Of a stretch of 64,000 nt of DNA, positions 9,269-18,602 are shown piece by piece; position 1 is the stretch's first letter; the number at the start of each line of letters is the position of its first letter. The stretch covers positions 1,674,001 to 1,738,000 of the forward strand of contig NZ_CP049331.1 in the NCBI RefSeq assembly GCF_011064285.1. Direction: 5' to 3'. Made by a program: the position numbers and the translations under genes. The DNA comes from Vibrio ziniensis (GTDB lineage: Bacteria > Pseudomonadota > Gammaproteobacteria > Enterobacterales > Vibrionaceae). The notes beneath the pieces are model-generated. The model ran no database searches. It was given only the letters and a program-made list of their open reading frames with translations, and was not told the DNA's origin.

Positions 9269-9553
9269 ATGCAACAAGAAGCACTAGGAATGGTCGAGAC
9301 CCGTGGTCTAACCGCTGCAATTGAAGCTGCAGACACAATGGTCAAATCGGCAAACGTAGTCCTTGTCGGATACGAAAAAATCGGCTCTGGCTTGGTAACA
9401 GTGGTTGTTCGTGGCGATGTGGGTGCGGTTAAAGCTGCAACTGACGCAGGCGCATCTTCTGCTGCCAATGTTGGTGAAGTTGTCGCAACACACGTTATTC
9501 CTCGCCCTCATACGGACGTTGAAAAAATTCTTCCAAAAGGACTTAACGAATGA
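9269..9553 (+). CDS. pduA: PduA, hexameric microcompartment shell protein
   Basis: 94 residues starting [26 protein letters not shown] precedes this ATG, so the upstream in-frame ATG at 9245 is not used in my reading. A single canonical BMC domain fills the protein, with the pore loop KIGSGLV and the C-terminal [17 protein letters not shown]. It is nearly identical to the Salmonella PduA sequence I recall. PduA hexamers tile the facets and conduct propanediol. Since pduJ is absent, PduA is probably the main facet tile here. Its stop overlaps the pduB start (ATGA). Confidence 0.97.
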   Translation: MQQEALGMVETRGLTAAIEAADTMVKSANVVLVGYEKIGSGLVTVVVRGDVGAVKAATDAGASSAANVGEVVATHVIPRPHTDVEKILPKGLNE

Positions 9554-10356
9554 GTGACAACCCATTAGTTGAACAAATCATGAATCAGGTGATCGCTCGG
9601 GTTCAGAATGGTTCACCTGATGTCTCCTCAGCGAAAAAAAATCGAGGTGAAACAATGGATAAAAAAACATGCAGTCTTACTGAGTTTGTCGGTACTGCTA
9701 TTGGCGACACCATCGGGTTAGTCATAGCAAACGTCGACACGGCTCTTTTGGATGCTATGAAACTGGAAAAACGCTACCGCTCTATCGGCATCATGGGTGC
9801 TCGTACTGGTGCTGGTCCACACATCATGGCAGCAGACGAAGCAGTGAAAGGTACAAACACTGAAGTGGTTTGTATTGAACTTCCTCGCGACACCAAAGGC
9901 GGCGCAGGTCATGGTTCTTTAATTGTGTTTGGTGGTGATGATGTTTCTGACGTTCGTCGCGCTGTTGAAGTTGCACTTAAAGAATTGGATCGCACATTTG
10001 GTGACGTATATGCAAACGCAGCTGGTCACATCGAACTTCAATACACCGCTCGCGCAAGCTACGCACTAGAAAAAGCATTTGGCGCACCGCTAGGTAAATC
10101 TTGTGGCGTCATCGTGGGTGCTCCTGCTTCTGTGGGTGTTTTGATGGCAGATACTGCAGTGAAATCTGCAAATGTTGACGTAATCGCGTACAGCACTCCA
10201 GCAAACGGCACAAGTTTCAGTAACGAAGCCATCTTAGTAGTTTCCGGTGATTCAGGCGCAGTTCGCCAAGCAGTTATCTCTGCTCGTGAAATCGGTAAAA
10301 CACTACTAGGTGCATTGGGTGACGAGCCAACTAACGATCGTCCTTCTTACATCTAA
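9550..10356 (+). CDS. pduB: PduB, trimeric tandem-BMC shell protein (with internal PduB' start)
   Basis: 268 residues with two BMC domains. A second start, ATG at 9655 (Met36), is preceded by CGAGGTGAAACA, a strong ribosome-binding site, which predicts the shorter PduB' form known in Salmonella. The first 35 residues unique to full-length PduB are thought to anchor the enzyme core to the shell. [14 protein letters not shown] and HGSLIVFGG segments mark the first domain; [20 protein letters not shown] marks the second. Overlaps pduA by 4 bases. Confidence 0.96.
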   Translation: MSDNPLVEQIMNQVIARVQNGSPDVSSAKKNRGETMDKKTCSLTEFVGTAIGDTIGLVIANVDTALLDAMKLEKRYRSIGIMGARTGAGPHIMAADEAVKGTNTEVVCIELPRDTKGGAGHGSLIVFGGDDVSDVRRAVEVALKELDRTFGDVYANAAGHIELQYTARASYALEKAFGAPLGKSCGVIVGAPASVGVLMADTAVKSANVDVIAYSTPANGTSFSNEAILVVSGDSGAVRQAVISAREIGKTLLGALGDEPTNDRPSYI

Positions 10357-10377
10357 TCAAATTAACGAGGTTGGTTC

Positions 10378-12042
10378 ATGCGTTCAAAAAGATTTGAAGC
10401 ACTGGCAAAACGCCCAGTTAACCAAGATGGATTTGTAAAAGATTGGGTCGAAGAAGGCTTTATTGCAATGGAAAGCCCGAATGATCCAACGCCGTCCATA
10501 AAAATAGTCAACGGAAAGGTTGTTGAACTGGATGGTAAACCCGAATCTAAATTCGATTTAATCGATCACTATATTGCACGTTACGGTATTAACCTTGCCA
10601 ATGCAGAAAAAGCAATGGCAATGGACTCCGTTAAAGTCGCGAACATGCTTTGCGATCCTAACGTTAAGCGCGCAGACATCATTCCGCTCACTACCGCAAT
10701 GACACCAGCAAAAATTGTTGAAGTCATGTCGCACATGAACGTGGTAGAGATGATGATGGCCATGCAAAAAATGCGTGCTCGCCGTACTCCGTCTCAACAA
10801 GCTCACGTTACCAACGTGCGCGACAACCCTGTTCAGATCGCTGCCGATGCTGCAGAAGGTGCGCTGCGTGGTTTTGATGAACAAGAGACCACAGTAGCCG
10901 TTGCGCGTTATGCACCATTTAACGCTATTGCGCTACTTATCGGCTCTCAAGTTGGTCGCCCAGGCGTACTAACTCAGTGTTCATTGGAAGAAGCAACTGA
11001 GCTAAAACTAGGTATGTTGGGTCACACCTGTTATGCAGAAACTATCTCTGTTTACGGTACTGAACCTGTATTTACCGACGGTGATGACACGCCTTGGTCT
11101 AAAGGTTTCTTGGCATCATCTTACGCATCACGCGGCTTGAAAATGCGCTTCACTTCGGGCTCAGGTTCTGAGGTACAAATGGGTTATGCCGAAGGCAAAT
11201 CCATGCTCTACCTAGAAGCTCGCTGTATCTACATCACTAAAGGTGCTGGCGTACAAGGTCTTCAAAACGGCTCAGTAAGCTGTATCGGTGTACCATCAGC
11301 GGTGCCATCAGGTATTCGTGCAGTACTTGCAGAGAACCTTATCTGTGCAGCTCTCGATCTTGAATGTGCATCCAGTAACGACCAAACATTTACGCACTCG
11401 GACATGCGTCGTACCGCACGTTTGTTGATGCAGTTCTTGCCAGGTACTGACTTCATTTCTTCTGGTTACTCTGCTGTTCCTAACTACGACAACATGTTCG
11501 CAGGTTCAAACGAAGACGCTGAAGACTTTGACGATTACAACGTTATCCAACGTGACCTTAAAGTCGATGGTGGCTTACGCCCAGTTCGCGAAGAGGAAGT
11601 CGTTGCGGTTCGTAATAAAGCAGCACGTGCAATGCAAGCTGTATTCGCCGGTCTTGGTTTCCCAGTGATCACCGATGAAGAAGTCACAGCAGCGACTTAC
11701 GCTCACGGTTCGAAAGACATGCCAGAACGCAACATCGTTGAAGACTTGAAAGCAGCTCAAGAAGTGATTGAGAAGAGCTTGAGTGGTCTAGACGTAGTGA
11801 AAGCGTTAGCGAAAGGCGGTTTCGAAGATGTGGCAACCGACATGCTGAACATTCAGAAAGCGAAGATCTCAGGCGACTACTTGCACACCTCAGCCATCAT
11901 CGTGGGTGACGGTCAAGTGCTATCCGCCATTAACGATGTCAACGACTACGCAGGTCCCGCTACGGGATATCGTTTACAGGGTGAACGTTGGGAAGAAATT
12001 AAGAACATTCCAAATGCCCTTGATCCTCAAGATCTTGGATAA
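10378..12042 (+). CDS. pduC: PduC, propanediol dehydratase large subunit
   Basis: 554 residues, the normal family length. B12-dependent diol dehydratase alpha subunit: dehydrates 1,2-propanediol to propionaldehyde (also acts on glycerol). Motifs include RRTPSQQAHVTN (about residues 135-146), GRPGVLTQCSLEEATELKLGM and ECASSNDQTFTHSD. It forms an alpha2beta2gamma2 complex with PduD and PduE in the microcompartment lumen. It lacks an N-terminal targeting helix and is carried in by the small subunits. Start has AACGAGG upstream. Confidence 0.98.
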   Translation: MRSKRFEALAKRPVNQDGFVKDWVEEGFIAMESPNDPTPSIKIVNGKVVELDGKPESKFDLIDHYIARYGINLANAEKAMAMDSVKVANMLCDPNVKRADIIPLTTAMTPAKIVEVMSHMNVVEMMMAMQKMRARRTPSQQAHVTNVRDNPVQIAADAAEGALRGFDEQETTVAVARYAPFNAIALLIGSQVGRPGVLTQCSLEEATELKLGMLGHTCYAETISVYGTEPVFTDGDDTPWSKGFLASSYASRGLKMRFTSGSGSEVQMGYAEGKSMLYLEARCIYITKGAGVQGLQNGSVSCIGVPSAVPSGIRAVLAENLICAALDLECASSNDQTFTHSDMRRTARLLMQFLPGTDFISSGYSAVPNYDNMFAGSNEDAEDFDDYNVIQRDLKVDGGLRPVREEEVVAVRNKAARAMQAVFAGLGFPVITDEEVTAATYAHGSKDMPERNIVEDLKAAQEVIEKSLSGLDVVKALAKGGFEDVATDMLNIQKAKISGDYLHTSAIIVGDGQVLSAINDVNDYAGPATGYRLQGERWEEIKNIPNALDPQDLG

Positions 12043-12054
12043 GGAAGGCGAAAG

Positions 12055-12711
12055 ATGGTTGATATCAATGAAACACTGTTGCGTCAGATTGTTGAAGACG
12101 TACTAAGAGAAATGGCAGGCGCAGATAAGCCAGTTTCTTTTGCTAAATCAGCTCCAGCTGGCAATGAAGACTCATTCCTACGTGAGTTAGCACCAGCCAA
12201 AAACGGTAGCAGCAAGGATGAAGTGATTATCGCAGTTGGTCCAGCATTTGGTTTAAGCCAAACAACCAACATGGTTGGCACACCGCATAAAGCAATCATT
12301 CGTGAGCTCAAAGCAGGCATCGAAGAAGAAGGTTTAAAAGCACGCGTTATTCGCTGCTTCAAATCGTCAGACGTTGCGTTTATTGCCGTTGAAGGTGACC
12401 GCTTAAGTGGTTCCGGTATTTGTATCGGTATCCAATCAAAAGGTACTACGGTAATTCACCAAAACGGTCTTCCACCGCTTTCTAACTTAGAGCTTTTCCC
12501 ACAAGCACCACTTTTGACGCTAGAAACTTACCGTCAAATCGGGAAAAACGCCGCTAAGTATGCAAAAGGTGAATCGCCACAACCTGTTCCAACACTGAAC
12601 GACCAAATGGCTCGTCCTAAGTACCAAGCAAAATCTGCGGTATTGCACATCAAAGAAACCAAACACGTTGTGCAAGGCAAAGGTGCTGTGGAACTTGAGG
12701 TCTTAGATTAA
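12055..12711 (+). CDS. pduD: PduD, propanediol dehydratase medium subunit
   Basis: 218 residues. The N-terminus [20 protein letters not shown] is an amphipathic encapsulation helix that targets the dehydratase to the shell, followed by a Pro/Ala/Ser-rich linker to about residue 40. The body holds the B12-contacting beta-subunit fold ([32 protein letters not shown]). AAGGCGAAAG precedes the ATG. Lies 12 bases after pduC. Confidence 0.97.
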   Translation: MVDINETLLRQIVEDVLREMAGADKPVSFAKSAPAGNEDSFLRELAPAKNGSSKDEVIIAVGPAFGLSQTTNMVGTPHKAIIRELKAGIEEEGLKARVIRCFKSSDVAFIAVEGDRLSGSGICIGIQSKGTTVIHQNGLPPLSNLELFPQAPLLTLETYRQIGKNAAKYAKGESPQPVPTLNDQMARPKYQAKSAVLHIKETKHVVQGKGAVELEVLD

Positions 12712-12725
12712 CGAAAGGAAATGCT

Positions 12726-13241
12726 ATGAATTCTGAATCTATCGAATCCTTAGTTCGCGACGTGTTGTACAAGATGAGCAACACAAGCGATGCGCCGGTT
12801 TCGTCAAGCACAGCTCAATCTAACAGTTCAGTGACTGTTAAAGATTATCCTCTAGCGAACAAACACCCTGACTGGGTCAAAACCAGCACAGGTAAAACAC
12901 TAGACGATATCACTCTCGCGAACGTGTTAAACGGCAGCGTGAAATCAGCAGACATGCGTATCACTCCTGAAATTCTGAGAATTCAGGCAGACATCGCACG
13001 CAGTGCTGGACGTGAACGCTTGGCGATTAACTTTGAACGCGCGGCAGAACTGACTGCTGTACCTGATGATCGTGTTCTTGAGATTTACAACGCACTCCGC
13101 CCTTATCGCTCCACCAAAGAAGAGCTGATTGCAATCTCTGACGAACTCAAATCCAAATACCACGCGACGATCTGTTCGCAGTACGTTCGTGAAGCGGCTG
13201 ATTTGTACGTCGAGCGTAAAAAACTCAAAGGCGATGATTAA
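12726..13241 (+). CDS. pduE: PduE, propanediol dehydratase small subunit
   Basis: 171 residues. Begins with a short helix (ESIESLVRDVLYKM) like the PduD targeting helix, then a Ser/Thr-rich linker. The conserved part starts at YPLANKHPDWVKT (about residue 40) and includes RPYRSTKEEL. Gamma subunit of the diol dehydratase. CGAAAGGAA precedes the ATG, 14 bases after pduD. Confidence 0.97.
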   Translation: MNSESIESLVRDVLYKMSNTSDAPVSSSTAQSNSSVTVKDYPLANKHPDWVKTSTGKTLDDITLANVLNGSVKSADMRITPEILRIQADIARSAGRERLAINFERAAELTAVPDDRVLEIYNALRPYRSTKEELIAISDELKSKYHATICSQYVREAADLYVERKKLKGDD

Positions 13242-13282
13242 TCTGAAAGCGCATAAGAAGTTGACGTTAAAGGAGTATGGTG

Positions 13283-15115
13283 ATGGCGTATATAGTGGGC
13301 ATTGATATCGGTAACTCTACGACCGAAGTTGCATTAGCAGTTCAGCAAGCCGGGGAAACTCGCTTTGTGGCAAGTGCAATTACAGAAACAACTGGTATCA
13401 AAGGCACCAAGCGTAATTTGTTTGGTATCTATACTGCGCTGGATCTCGTGGTTAAAAAAGCCAATTTAACACGTGAAGACATTGACATAATCCGCATCAA
13501 TGAAGCCACGCCCGTAATTGGTGATGTAGCGATGGAAACCATTACGGAAACCATCATTACTGAATCAACAATGATCGGACACAACCCCAAAACACCCGGT
13601 GGTTTAGGACTTGGGGTTGGCATCACCATCACCTTTAACGACTTACTGCATTGCGACAAAAGTAAGGCTTACATACTCGTCGCACCCGGCGAGCTAGATT
13701 TCGCAGACATTGCTGCCATGATCAATGCCGCAACACAAGCAGGCTACAAAATCGAAGCTGCAATTTTGCAAAAAGACGACGGTGTACTGGTCAGTAACCG
13801 CCTCAATAAAATTATTCCTATTGTCGATGAAGTGAAATACATCGACAGAATTCCGATGGGCATGCCCGCTGCTGTTGAAGTCGCCATGCCTGGACAAGTG
13901 ATCTCTACCCTATCCAACCCCTACGGCATTGCAACTGTGTTCGAACTCGACGCAGACGAAACCAAAAACGTAGTGCCAGTGGCAAGAGCACTTATCGGTA
14001 CTCGTTCAGCCGTTGTTGTCAAAACGCCTGAAGGTGATGTGAAAGCCCGTACGATTCCCGCGGGCCACATCACTCTTTATTCAGAAGGTAGAACAACAAC
14101 CATCGACGTTGCTCAAGGCAGCGAAAAAATCATGCAAGGGGTTTCTGCCTGCAAAACATTAGACAACGTGACGGGTGAAGCTGGCAGTAACATCGGCGGT
14201 ATGTTGGAAAACGTTCGCCAAACCATGGCAGAACTGACCAACAAGCCAAGCAATGAAATCTACATCCAAGACTTGTTGGCTGTAGATACTTTAGTGCCTA
14301 TTAATGTCACTGGTGGTTTAGCCGGCGAGTTTTCTCTTGAGCACGCGGTCGGTATCGCCTCAATGGTGAAATCGGATCACTTGCAAATGGCGCGTATCGC
14401 AGAAGAAATACACGGCACTCTCAACGTCAAAGTTCAAATAGGCGGTGCTGAAGCAGAAGCGGCTATCCTCGGTGCACTCACCACTCCCGGTACACAAACG
14501 CCGTTAGCAATTCTCGATTTAGGCGCAGGTTCGACAGACGCTTCCATCATTGACGGCCAAGGCAGAATGACAGCCATACACCTAGCAGGCGCAGGTGACA
14601 TGGTCACGATGATCATTGCTTCCGAACTGGGATTAGATGATACCTATTTAGCCGAAGACATAAAAAAATACCCACTGGCTAAAGTAGAAAGCTTGTTCCA
14701 CTTACGCCATGAAGACGGCACGGTGCAATTCTTTGATAAACCTTTACCAAGCGAAATTTTCGCACGCGTTGTCGTCGTAAAAGAAACCGGATTTATTCCA
14801 TTAGCAGGCGAAGAATCGATTGAAAAAGTGCGCATGATTAGACGCACGGCGAAACAACGAGTCTTCGTTACTAACGCTATACGCGCGCTTCGCGCAGTCA
14901 GTCCAACAGGCAATATTCGAGATATACCTTTTGTTGTCCTTGTCGGTGGTTCTTCACTCGACTTTGAAGTTCCACAATTAGTCACAGATGCATTATCGCA
15001 CTACAACCTTGTTGCTGGTCGAGGCAACGTTCGTGGAACTGAAGGTCCACGTAACGCTGTAGCGACTGGGTTGATCCTTTCCTATCACACTAGTAAAGGA
15101 GAAGCCCATGCATAG
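13283..15115 (+). CDS. pduG: PduG, diol dehydratase reactivase large subunit (ATPase)
   Basis: 610 residues from ATG 13283, which is 7 bases from AGGAG; ATG 13277 and GTG 13280 lie too close to that site. Actin/Hsp70-like ATPase fold: IVGIDIGNSTTEVAL at the N-terminus and AILDLGAGSTDASIID (about residues 410-425) are the two phosphate-binding loops. With PduH it removes damaged cobalamin from the dehydratase at the cost of ATP. Length equals the Salmonella protein. Overlaps pduH by 8 bases. Confidence 0.97.
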   Translation: MAYIVGIDIGNSTTEVALAVQQAGETRFVASAITETTGIKGTKRNLFGIYTALDLVVKKANLTREDIDIIRINEATPVIGDVAMETITETIITESTMIGHNPKTPGGLGLGVGITITFNDLLHCDKSKAYILVAPGELDFADIAAMINAATQAGYKIEAAILQKDDGVLVSNRLNKIIPIVDEVKYIDRIPMGMPAAVEVAMPGQVISTLSNPYGIATVFELDADETKNVVPVARALIGTRSAVVVKTPEGDVKARTIPAGHITLYSEGRTTTIDVAQGSEKIMQGVSACKTLDNVTGEAGSNIGGMLENVRQTMAELTNKPSNEIYIQDLLAVDTLVPINVTGGLAGEFSLEHAVGIASMVKSDHLQMARIAEEIHGTLNVKVQIGGAEAEAAILGALTTPGTQTPLAILDLGAGSTDASIIDGQGRMTAIHLAGAGDMVTMIIASELGLDDTYLAEDIKKYPLAKVESLFHLRHEDGTVQFFDKPLPSEIFARVVVVKETGFIPLAGEESIEKVRMIRRTAKQRVFVTNAIRALRAVSPTGNIRDIPFVVLVGGSSLDFEVPQLVTDALSHYNLVAGRGNVRGTEGPRNAVATGLILSYHTSKGEAHA

Positions 15116-15488
15116 CCAATTACAAGAAGTTCCTGCCATTTGGGTTTATCTGGAACAAGTAGACAACAAACAACTTCATCAGATGCTTTGGGGAATAGAA
15201 GAAGAAGGCATTCCCTTCAAGACAACTGAAAAACAGATAACCGACATAAGAAAAGAAGCACATAACGCGGCATCACTCTCACCTCTAGCGGTTGGGATTG
15301 CATGTACTCATCAGGAGATCGTGGTGCACTCGCGCAACCTCACTCCTGAAAGCCCGCTATTTCAAGTTTCACTGCACACACTCGGCGCTCAAGGCGAGCT
15401 TTACAGCCAGTTACGCAATTTAGGCTGTAATGCTGCCCGTTTAGTGAAAGGTCTGCCTTTTAAACCTGTGAACGATGCAAACCAGTGA
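15108..15488 (+). CDS. pduH: PduH, diol dehydratase reactivase small subunit
   Basis: 126 residues, about 10 longer than I recall for Salmonella. Resembles the dehydratase beta subunit (GIEEEGIPF, VGIACTHQEIVVHSRNL). It pairs with PduG and swaps with PduD during reactivation. AAAGGAG precedes the start inside the end of pduG. Followed by a 113-bp gap where other pdu operons carry pduJ. Confidence 0.94.
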   Translation: MHSQLQEVPAIWVYLEQVDNKQLHQMLWGIEEEGIPFKTTEKQITDIRKEAHNAASLSPLAVGIACTHQEIVVHSRNLTPESPLFQVSLHTLGAQGELYSQLRNLGCNAARLVKGLPFKPVNDANQ

Positions 15489-15523
15489 AGCTATTTAAGT
15501 TAAGAGCGCTCTAGGAGAACGAG

Positions 15524-15574
15524 ATGAACAACATATTTAAGCATTTTGAAACCCTCTTCCCTAGCAACCAATAA
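15524..15574 (+). CDS. 16-codon ORF in the place of pduJ
   Basis: A complete small frame, MNNIFKHFETLFPSNQ then TAA, preceded by TAGGAGAACGAG, a good ribosome-binding site. It occupies the pduH-pduK gap where Salmonella has pduJ. As I remember it, Salmonella PduJ begins MNNALGLVETKG, so Met1-Asn2-Asn3 and Glu9-Thr10 coincide; five matches in sixteen is only suggestive. It could be a deletion remnant of pduJ, a leader peptide coupling translation to pduK, or chance. Expression is unknown. Confidence 0.35.
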   Translation: MNNIFKHFETLFPSNQ

Positions 15575-15601
15575 CGTGACATTCAAACCAAGGAGGCACG
15601 T

Positions 15602-16165
15602 GTGAGAAAGTCATTAGGACTATTAGAAATCAAAGGGTTAGCTAGCGCTATTTTAGTAGCAGATGCAATGGCTAAAACCGCATCTGTCACTATTGTGGGG
15701 ATCGAAACCTGTAAAGGTGGCGGTTGGCAAACCATCAAGGTGGTGGGTGATGTTGCAGCGGTTCAAGCATCACTCTCTTCTGGTTGTGAACTGGCAAAAC
15801 GTCACAACGCATTCGTAGCAATGAAAACGCTCTCCAGACCTGATCAAACCATTATGGATACGTGGGGAACGCCAGTAAAAAAAGCTGAGTTGAAAAAGCC
15901 AAAAACTATGCCACCTAAAGTTGAGCATGCCGTTGAACCTACTGATGTGCAAAAGACTGAAAGCATCGAATCAGCTTTTGAAAAAGAACCAGTTTCTGAA
16001 AACGAACCCGTTTCGGAATATGACATCGTTGTCGAAGAAGTTATTGCTGAAAATCAACCACCAGCAAGTGTTGAAGCGACTTGTAATTTATGCGGAGACC
16101 CGCTTTGTGAACGCGTGAAAGGCGAACCTCACACCAAGTGCATCCACAATACCAAGGTGAAATAA
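15602..16165 (+). CDS. pduK: PduK, BMC shell protein with C-terminal cysteine motif
   Basis: 187 residues starting at GTG 15602, 5 bases after AAGGAGG. Residues 1-90 form one BMC domain (LGLLEIKGLASAILVADAMAK). An acidic, Pro/Glu-rich linker follows (EPVSENEPVSE), then a C-terminal Cys cluster CNLCGDPLC...C that in PduK is thought to bind an Fe-S cluster or metal. Minor shell component. Ends one base before the pduL start. Confidence 0.94.
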   Translation: MRKSLGLLEIKGLASAILVADAMAKTASVTIVGIETCKGGGWQTIKVVGDVAAVQASLSSGCELAKRHNAFVAMKTLSRPDQTIMDTWGTPVKKAELKKPKTMPPKVEHAVEPTDVQKTESIESAFEKEPVSENEPVSEYDIVVEEVIAENQPPASVEATCNLCGDPLCERVKGEPHTKCIHNTKVK

Positions 16166-16166
16166 C

Positions 16167-16802
16167 GTGAATATTGTTGAAGTTAAACAAGCAGTTTGCA
16201 ACGTGTTGACCCAGATGCGAGAAAGACCGATCCCCGTGGGTATTTCTAATCGCCATTTGCATCTGTCTCAACGCGATTATGACTGCTTGTTTCCAAATCA
16301 AGCGATGTCGGTTCGCAAAGAGTTGAAACAACCTGGGCAATACGCCGCGGATCAAACCGTAACGCTCGTTGGTCCAAAAGGAAAATTGGAAAAGGTTCGT
16401 ATTCTTGGCCCTGTGCGTAGCTCTACTCAGGTAGAAATATCCAAAACCGATGCTCGCACCTTAGGTATTCCTGCTCCGATCCGTTTGTCTGGTGACCTTA
16501 ACGATACTCCTGGAATCAAGCTGGTCAGCGATATGGGTGAAGTGAACCTGACTAAAGGCGTCATTGTCGCGCTAAGACATATTCACATGTCGCCTCTCGA
16601 TGCTTTGTTGTTTGGGGTAAAACACGGTGATTCTGTATCGGTTGCTATTGAAGGCACACCAAGAGGAACGGTGTTTGAAGAAGTATCGATTCGCGTGTCT
16701 CCAGATATGGTGTTAGAGATGCACCTCGATACTGATGAAGCCAATGCTGCGGACGCGGACAATCCGCAAGCGTTCGCCAAAATATTGAAGGTGTCATCAT
16801 GA
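16167..16802 (+). CDS. pduL: PduL, phosphotransacylase (phosphate propanoyltransferase)
   Basis: 211 residues from a GTG start. The N-terminal 20 residues form a probable encapsulation helix (VVEVKQAVCNVLTQM-like). Two repeated PduL domains follow: VGISNRHLHLSQRDYDCLF (residues 25-43) supplies zinc-binding histidines, and ALRHIHMSPLDALLFG (about 135-150) supplies the second set. It converts propionyl-CoA to propionyl-phosphate and recycles CoA inside the compartment. The stop overlaps the pduM start. Confidence 0.96.
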   Translation: MNIVEVKQAVCNVLTQMRERPIPVGISNRHLHLSQRDYDCLFPNQAMSVRKELKQPGQYAADQTVTLVGPKGKLEKVRILGPVRSSTQVEISKTDARTLGIPAPIRLSGDLNDTPGIKLVSDMGEVNLTKGVIVALRHIHMSPLDALLFGVKHGDSVSVAIEGTPRGTVFEEVSIRVSPDMVLEMHLDTDEANAADADNPQAFAKILKVSS

Positions 16803-17314
16803 TGAAACTGGATGACAAAGTTATTGCAGCCATTGTTGAACGTATCGCAACCCTACTAAGCGAACGTGAGCATGCTGTCTACACCACTACACTTCCAGCG
16901 CTGGCTTCTCCTGTTGAACTCGGTGTTCTCGCTCGTCATGGCAAGATGATGGTCGAGTCTGTTGATGCCAATAGCATTTTGGCACTGGCTCGTTGCCAAA
17001 CAGAGACTCCAGAAGTGAAACACTTACTGAAAGTTGTGAGTTTTGGTGTTGAGGTTACTTTAGTCATCCACCCTTCTCTTTGTTCAATGCTGCCTGTTAA
17101 GGCTTTGACTAACTTGCCATTTATTTGGCAAACCAAAGATGGTCAGCCCGTTGTTTTATGGGGGCGTTCTGTTCTGGCTTACGGCGATGTCTGCCAACTT
17201 ACTCATTCCGTCGTGGTAACCAGACCAAACACCATAGTTACAGCAATGGCAAAAGACGTAATGACCAAAAATCACATCATTTGGTCCTGCTCGGAGGACA
17301 CATTATGGATTTAG
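16799..17314 (+). CDS. pduM: PduM, microcompartment structural/assembly protein
   Basis: 171 residues; ATGATG start with GAAGG 7 bases before the first ATG. The N-terminal helix (DDKVIAAIVERIATLLSERE) resembles an encapsulation peptide. The remainder (QTKDGQPVVLWGRSVLAYGDV) resembles the PduM family by my recollection. In Salmonella PduM is needed for normal compartment formation but its activity is unknown. Ends inside pduN. Confidence 0.85.
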   Translation: MMKLDDKVIAAIVERIATLLSEREHAVYTTTLPALASPVELGVLARHGKMMVESVDANSILALARCQTETPEVKHLLKVVSFGVEVTLVIHPSLCSMLPVKALTNLPFIWQTKDGQPVVLWGRSVLAYGDVCQLTHSVVVTRPNTIVTAMAKDVMTKNHIIWSCSEDTLWI

Positions 17315-17589
17315 CAAAAGTAGTCGGCTCAGTGGTTTCGACTCAAAAATCAGAAAGCTTAGTTGGACGCAAATTGCTGCTTGTACAGCCAGTTGGAACC
17401 GATGGACAGAGCCCTAAAATGCCCGGTTTTCCACCTGAAGTAGCCGTTGATTGTGTGGGCGCAGGTGACGGTGAATTTGTGCTGCTCACCAGAGGATCGT
17501 CAGCCAGAGCTTGCCTGAATAACGATCGCTCCGCAGCCGATTTATGTGTGGTTGCCATCTTAGACTCTTTGTCTGTGTCGGATAAGTAA
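17305..17589 (+). CDS. pduN: PduN, BMC vertex pentamer
   Basis: 94 residues, MDLAKVVGSVVSTQKSESLV at the N-terminus; CGGAGGA precedes ATG 17305, which decides the start within a longer open frame. EutN/CcmL family: GRKLLLVQPVG and DCVGAGDGEFVLLTRGSSAR are the conserved beta-barrel segments. Pentamers cap the twelve vertices. Overlaps the end of pduM by 10 bases. Confidence 0.96.
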   Translation: MDLAKVVGSVVSTQKSESLVGRKLLLVQPVGTDGQSPKMPGFPPEVAVDCVGAGDGEFVLLTRGSSARACLNNDRSAADLCVVAILDSLSVSDK

Positions 17590-17600
17590 GGAGAAGTCTC

Positions 17601-18593
17601 GTGGGCATTTACACCAAAACCGGAGACAAAGGCACTACTTCTCTTGTAGGTGGCGTTCGCATAGCAAAAACCGACATACAGGTTGAAGCTTACGGAACCG
17701 TCGATGAACTCAATGCCAACATCAGTGTTGCTCAGAAATTGGCGACGGTTGAAAACACAAAACAGCTGCTTGATAGCATTCAATATCAACTGTTCTATAT
17801 CGGCGCTGAGCTAGCATCCCCAGATCTCAACGTTAAATCAGACAATCAGCAGCAAGTGGGTGAACAAGAGATCAAAGCGTTAGAAGACGCAATTGATGCT
17901 GCTATGGCTCAAGTACCAGCACTGCACAGCTTTGTGTTACCGGGAAGTTCGGTTTCAGGGAGCCAAATGCATCTTGCTCGCGCAGTATCTCGCCGTGCAG
18001 AAAGAAGAGTACTGGCAGTGAACGAAATCAAACCGGTTCGCCCAGAGTTAATGAAATATCTCAATCGACTCTCTGATGCGCTCTATGCCTTAGCGCGACT
18101 CGAAGACCACGAGAATCAAATTAAATGTGTGATTAGCAAAGTTGTTCAGCGATACCAAACGCTCACAGCAAACGGCGTACACCACTCTCCGGCTCAGGAC
18201 AAGGCAACACAGACTGCGTTGAAACTGTTACAGCTCGCAATAGCAGAAGCCAAACAGATCGGCATTCCTATTGTTTTTGCTCTGGTCGATGCCCATGGCA
18301 ACACCATCTTAAGTTATCGCATGCCACACGCTCTGTTAGTCAGCAGCGAATTGGCGCTCAAAAAAGCCTATACCGCCGTGGCTCTAAAAATGGCAACTCA
18401 CGAATTACATAACCTTGTTCAACCGGGTCAACCTCTGTTCCAAATCGAAGCCAGTTGCAGTGATCAATTGGTCTCTTTCGGTGGCGGCTACCCTATTTTC
18501 GCTGATGGAAAAATCATAGGCGGGATTGGTATTAGTGGCGGCTCGGTTGAAGAAGATATGCAAATAGCGCAAGCCGCATTAAAAGGACTCTAA
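17601..18593 (+). CDS. pduO: PduO, corrinoid adenosyltransferase with C-terminal GlcG/heme-binding domain
   Basis: 330 residues from GTG 17601 (AAGGAG upstream). Domain 1 (about 1-180) is the PduO-type ATP:cob(I)alamin adenosyltransferase: YTKTGDKGTTSLVGG at the N-terminus and RRAERRVLAVNE around 135-146. Domain 2 (about 195-330) is a GlcG/DUF336 domain with SYRMPHALLVSSELALKKAYTA-type sequence and GGGYPIFADGKIIGGIGISGG. It makes adenosylcobalamin for the dehydratase from the cob(I)alamin supplied by PduS. Confidence 0.95.
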   Translation: MGIYTKTGDKGTTSLVGGVRIAKTDIQVEAYGTVDELNANISVAQKLATVENTKQLLDSIQYQLFYIGAELASPDLNVKSDNQQQVGEQEIKALEDAIDAAMAQVPALHSFVLPGSSVSGSQMHLARAVSRRAERRVLAVNEIKPVRPELMKYLNRLSDALYALARLEDHENQIKCVISKVVQRYQTLTANGVHHSPAQDKATQTALKLLQLAIAEAKQIGIPIVFALVDAHGNTILSYRMPHALLVSSELALKKAYTAVALKMATHELHNLVQPGQPLFQIEASCSDQLVSFGGGYPIFADGKIIGGIGISGGSVEEDMQIAQAALKGL

Positions 18594-18602
18594 GGAATCA
18601 TT

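Noticed and set aside
17125..17304. Longer N-terminal extension of pduN
   Set aside because: It runs through most of pduM in another frame; the ribosome-binding site and PduN homology both begin at 17305.
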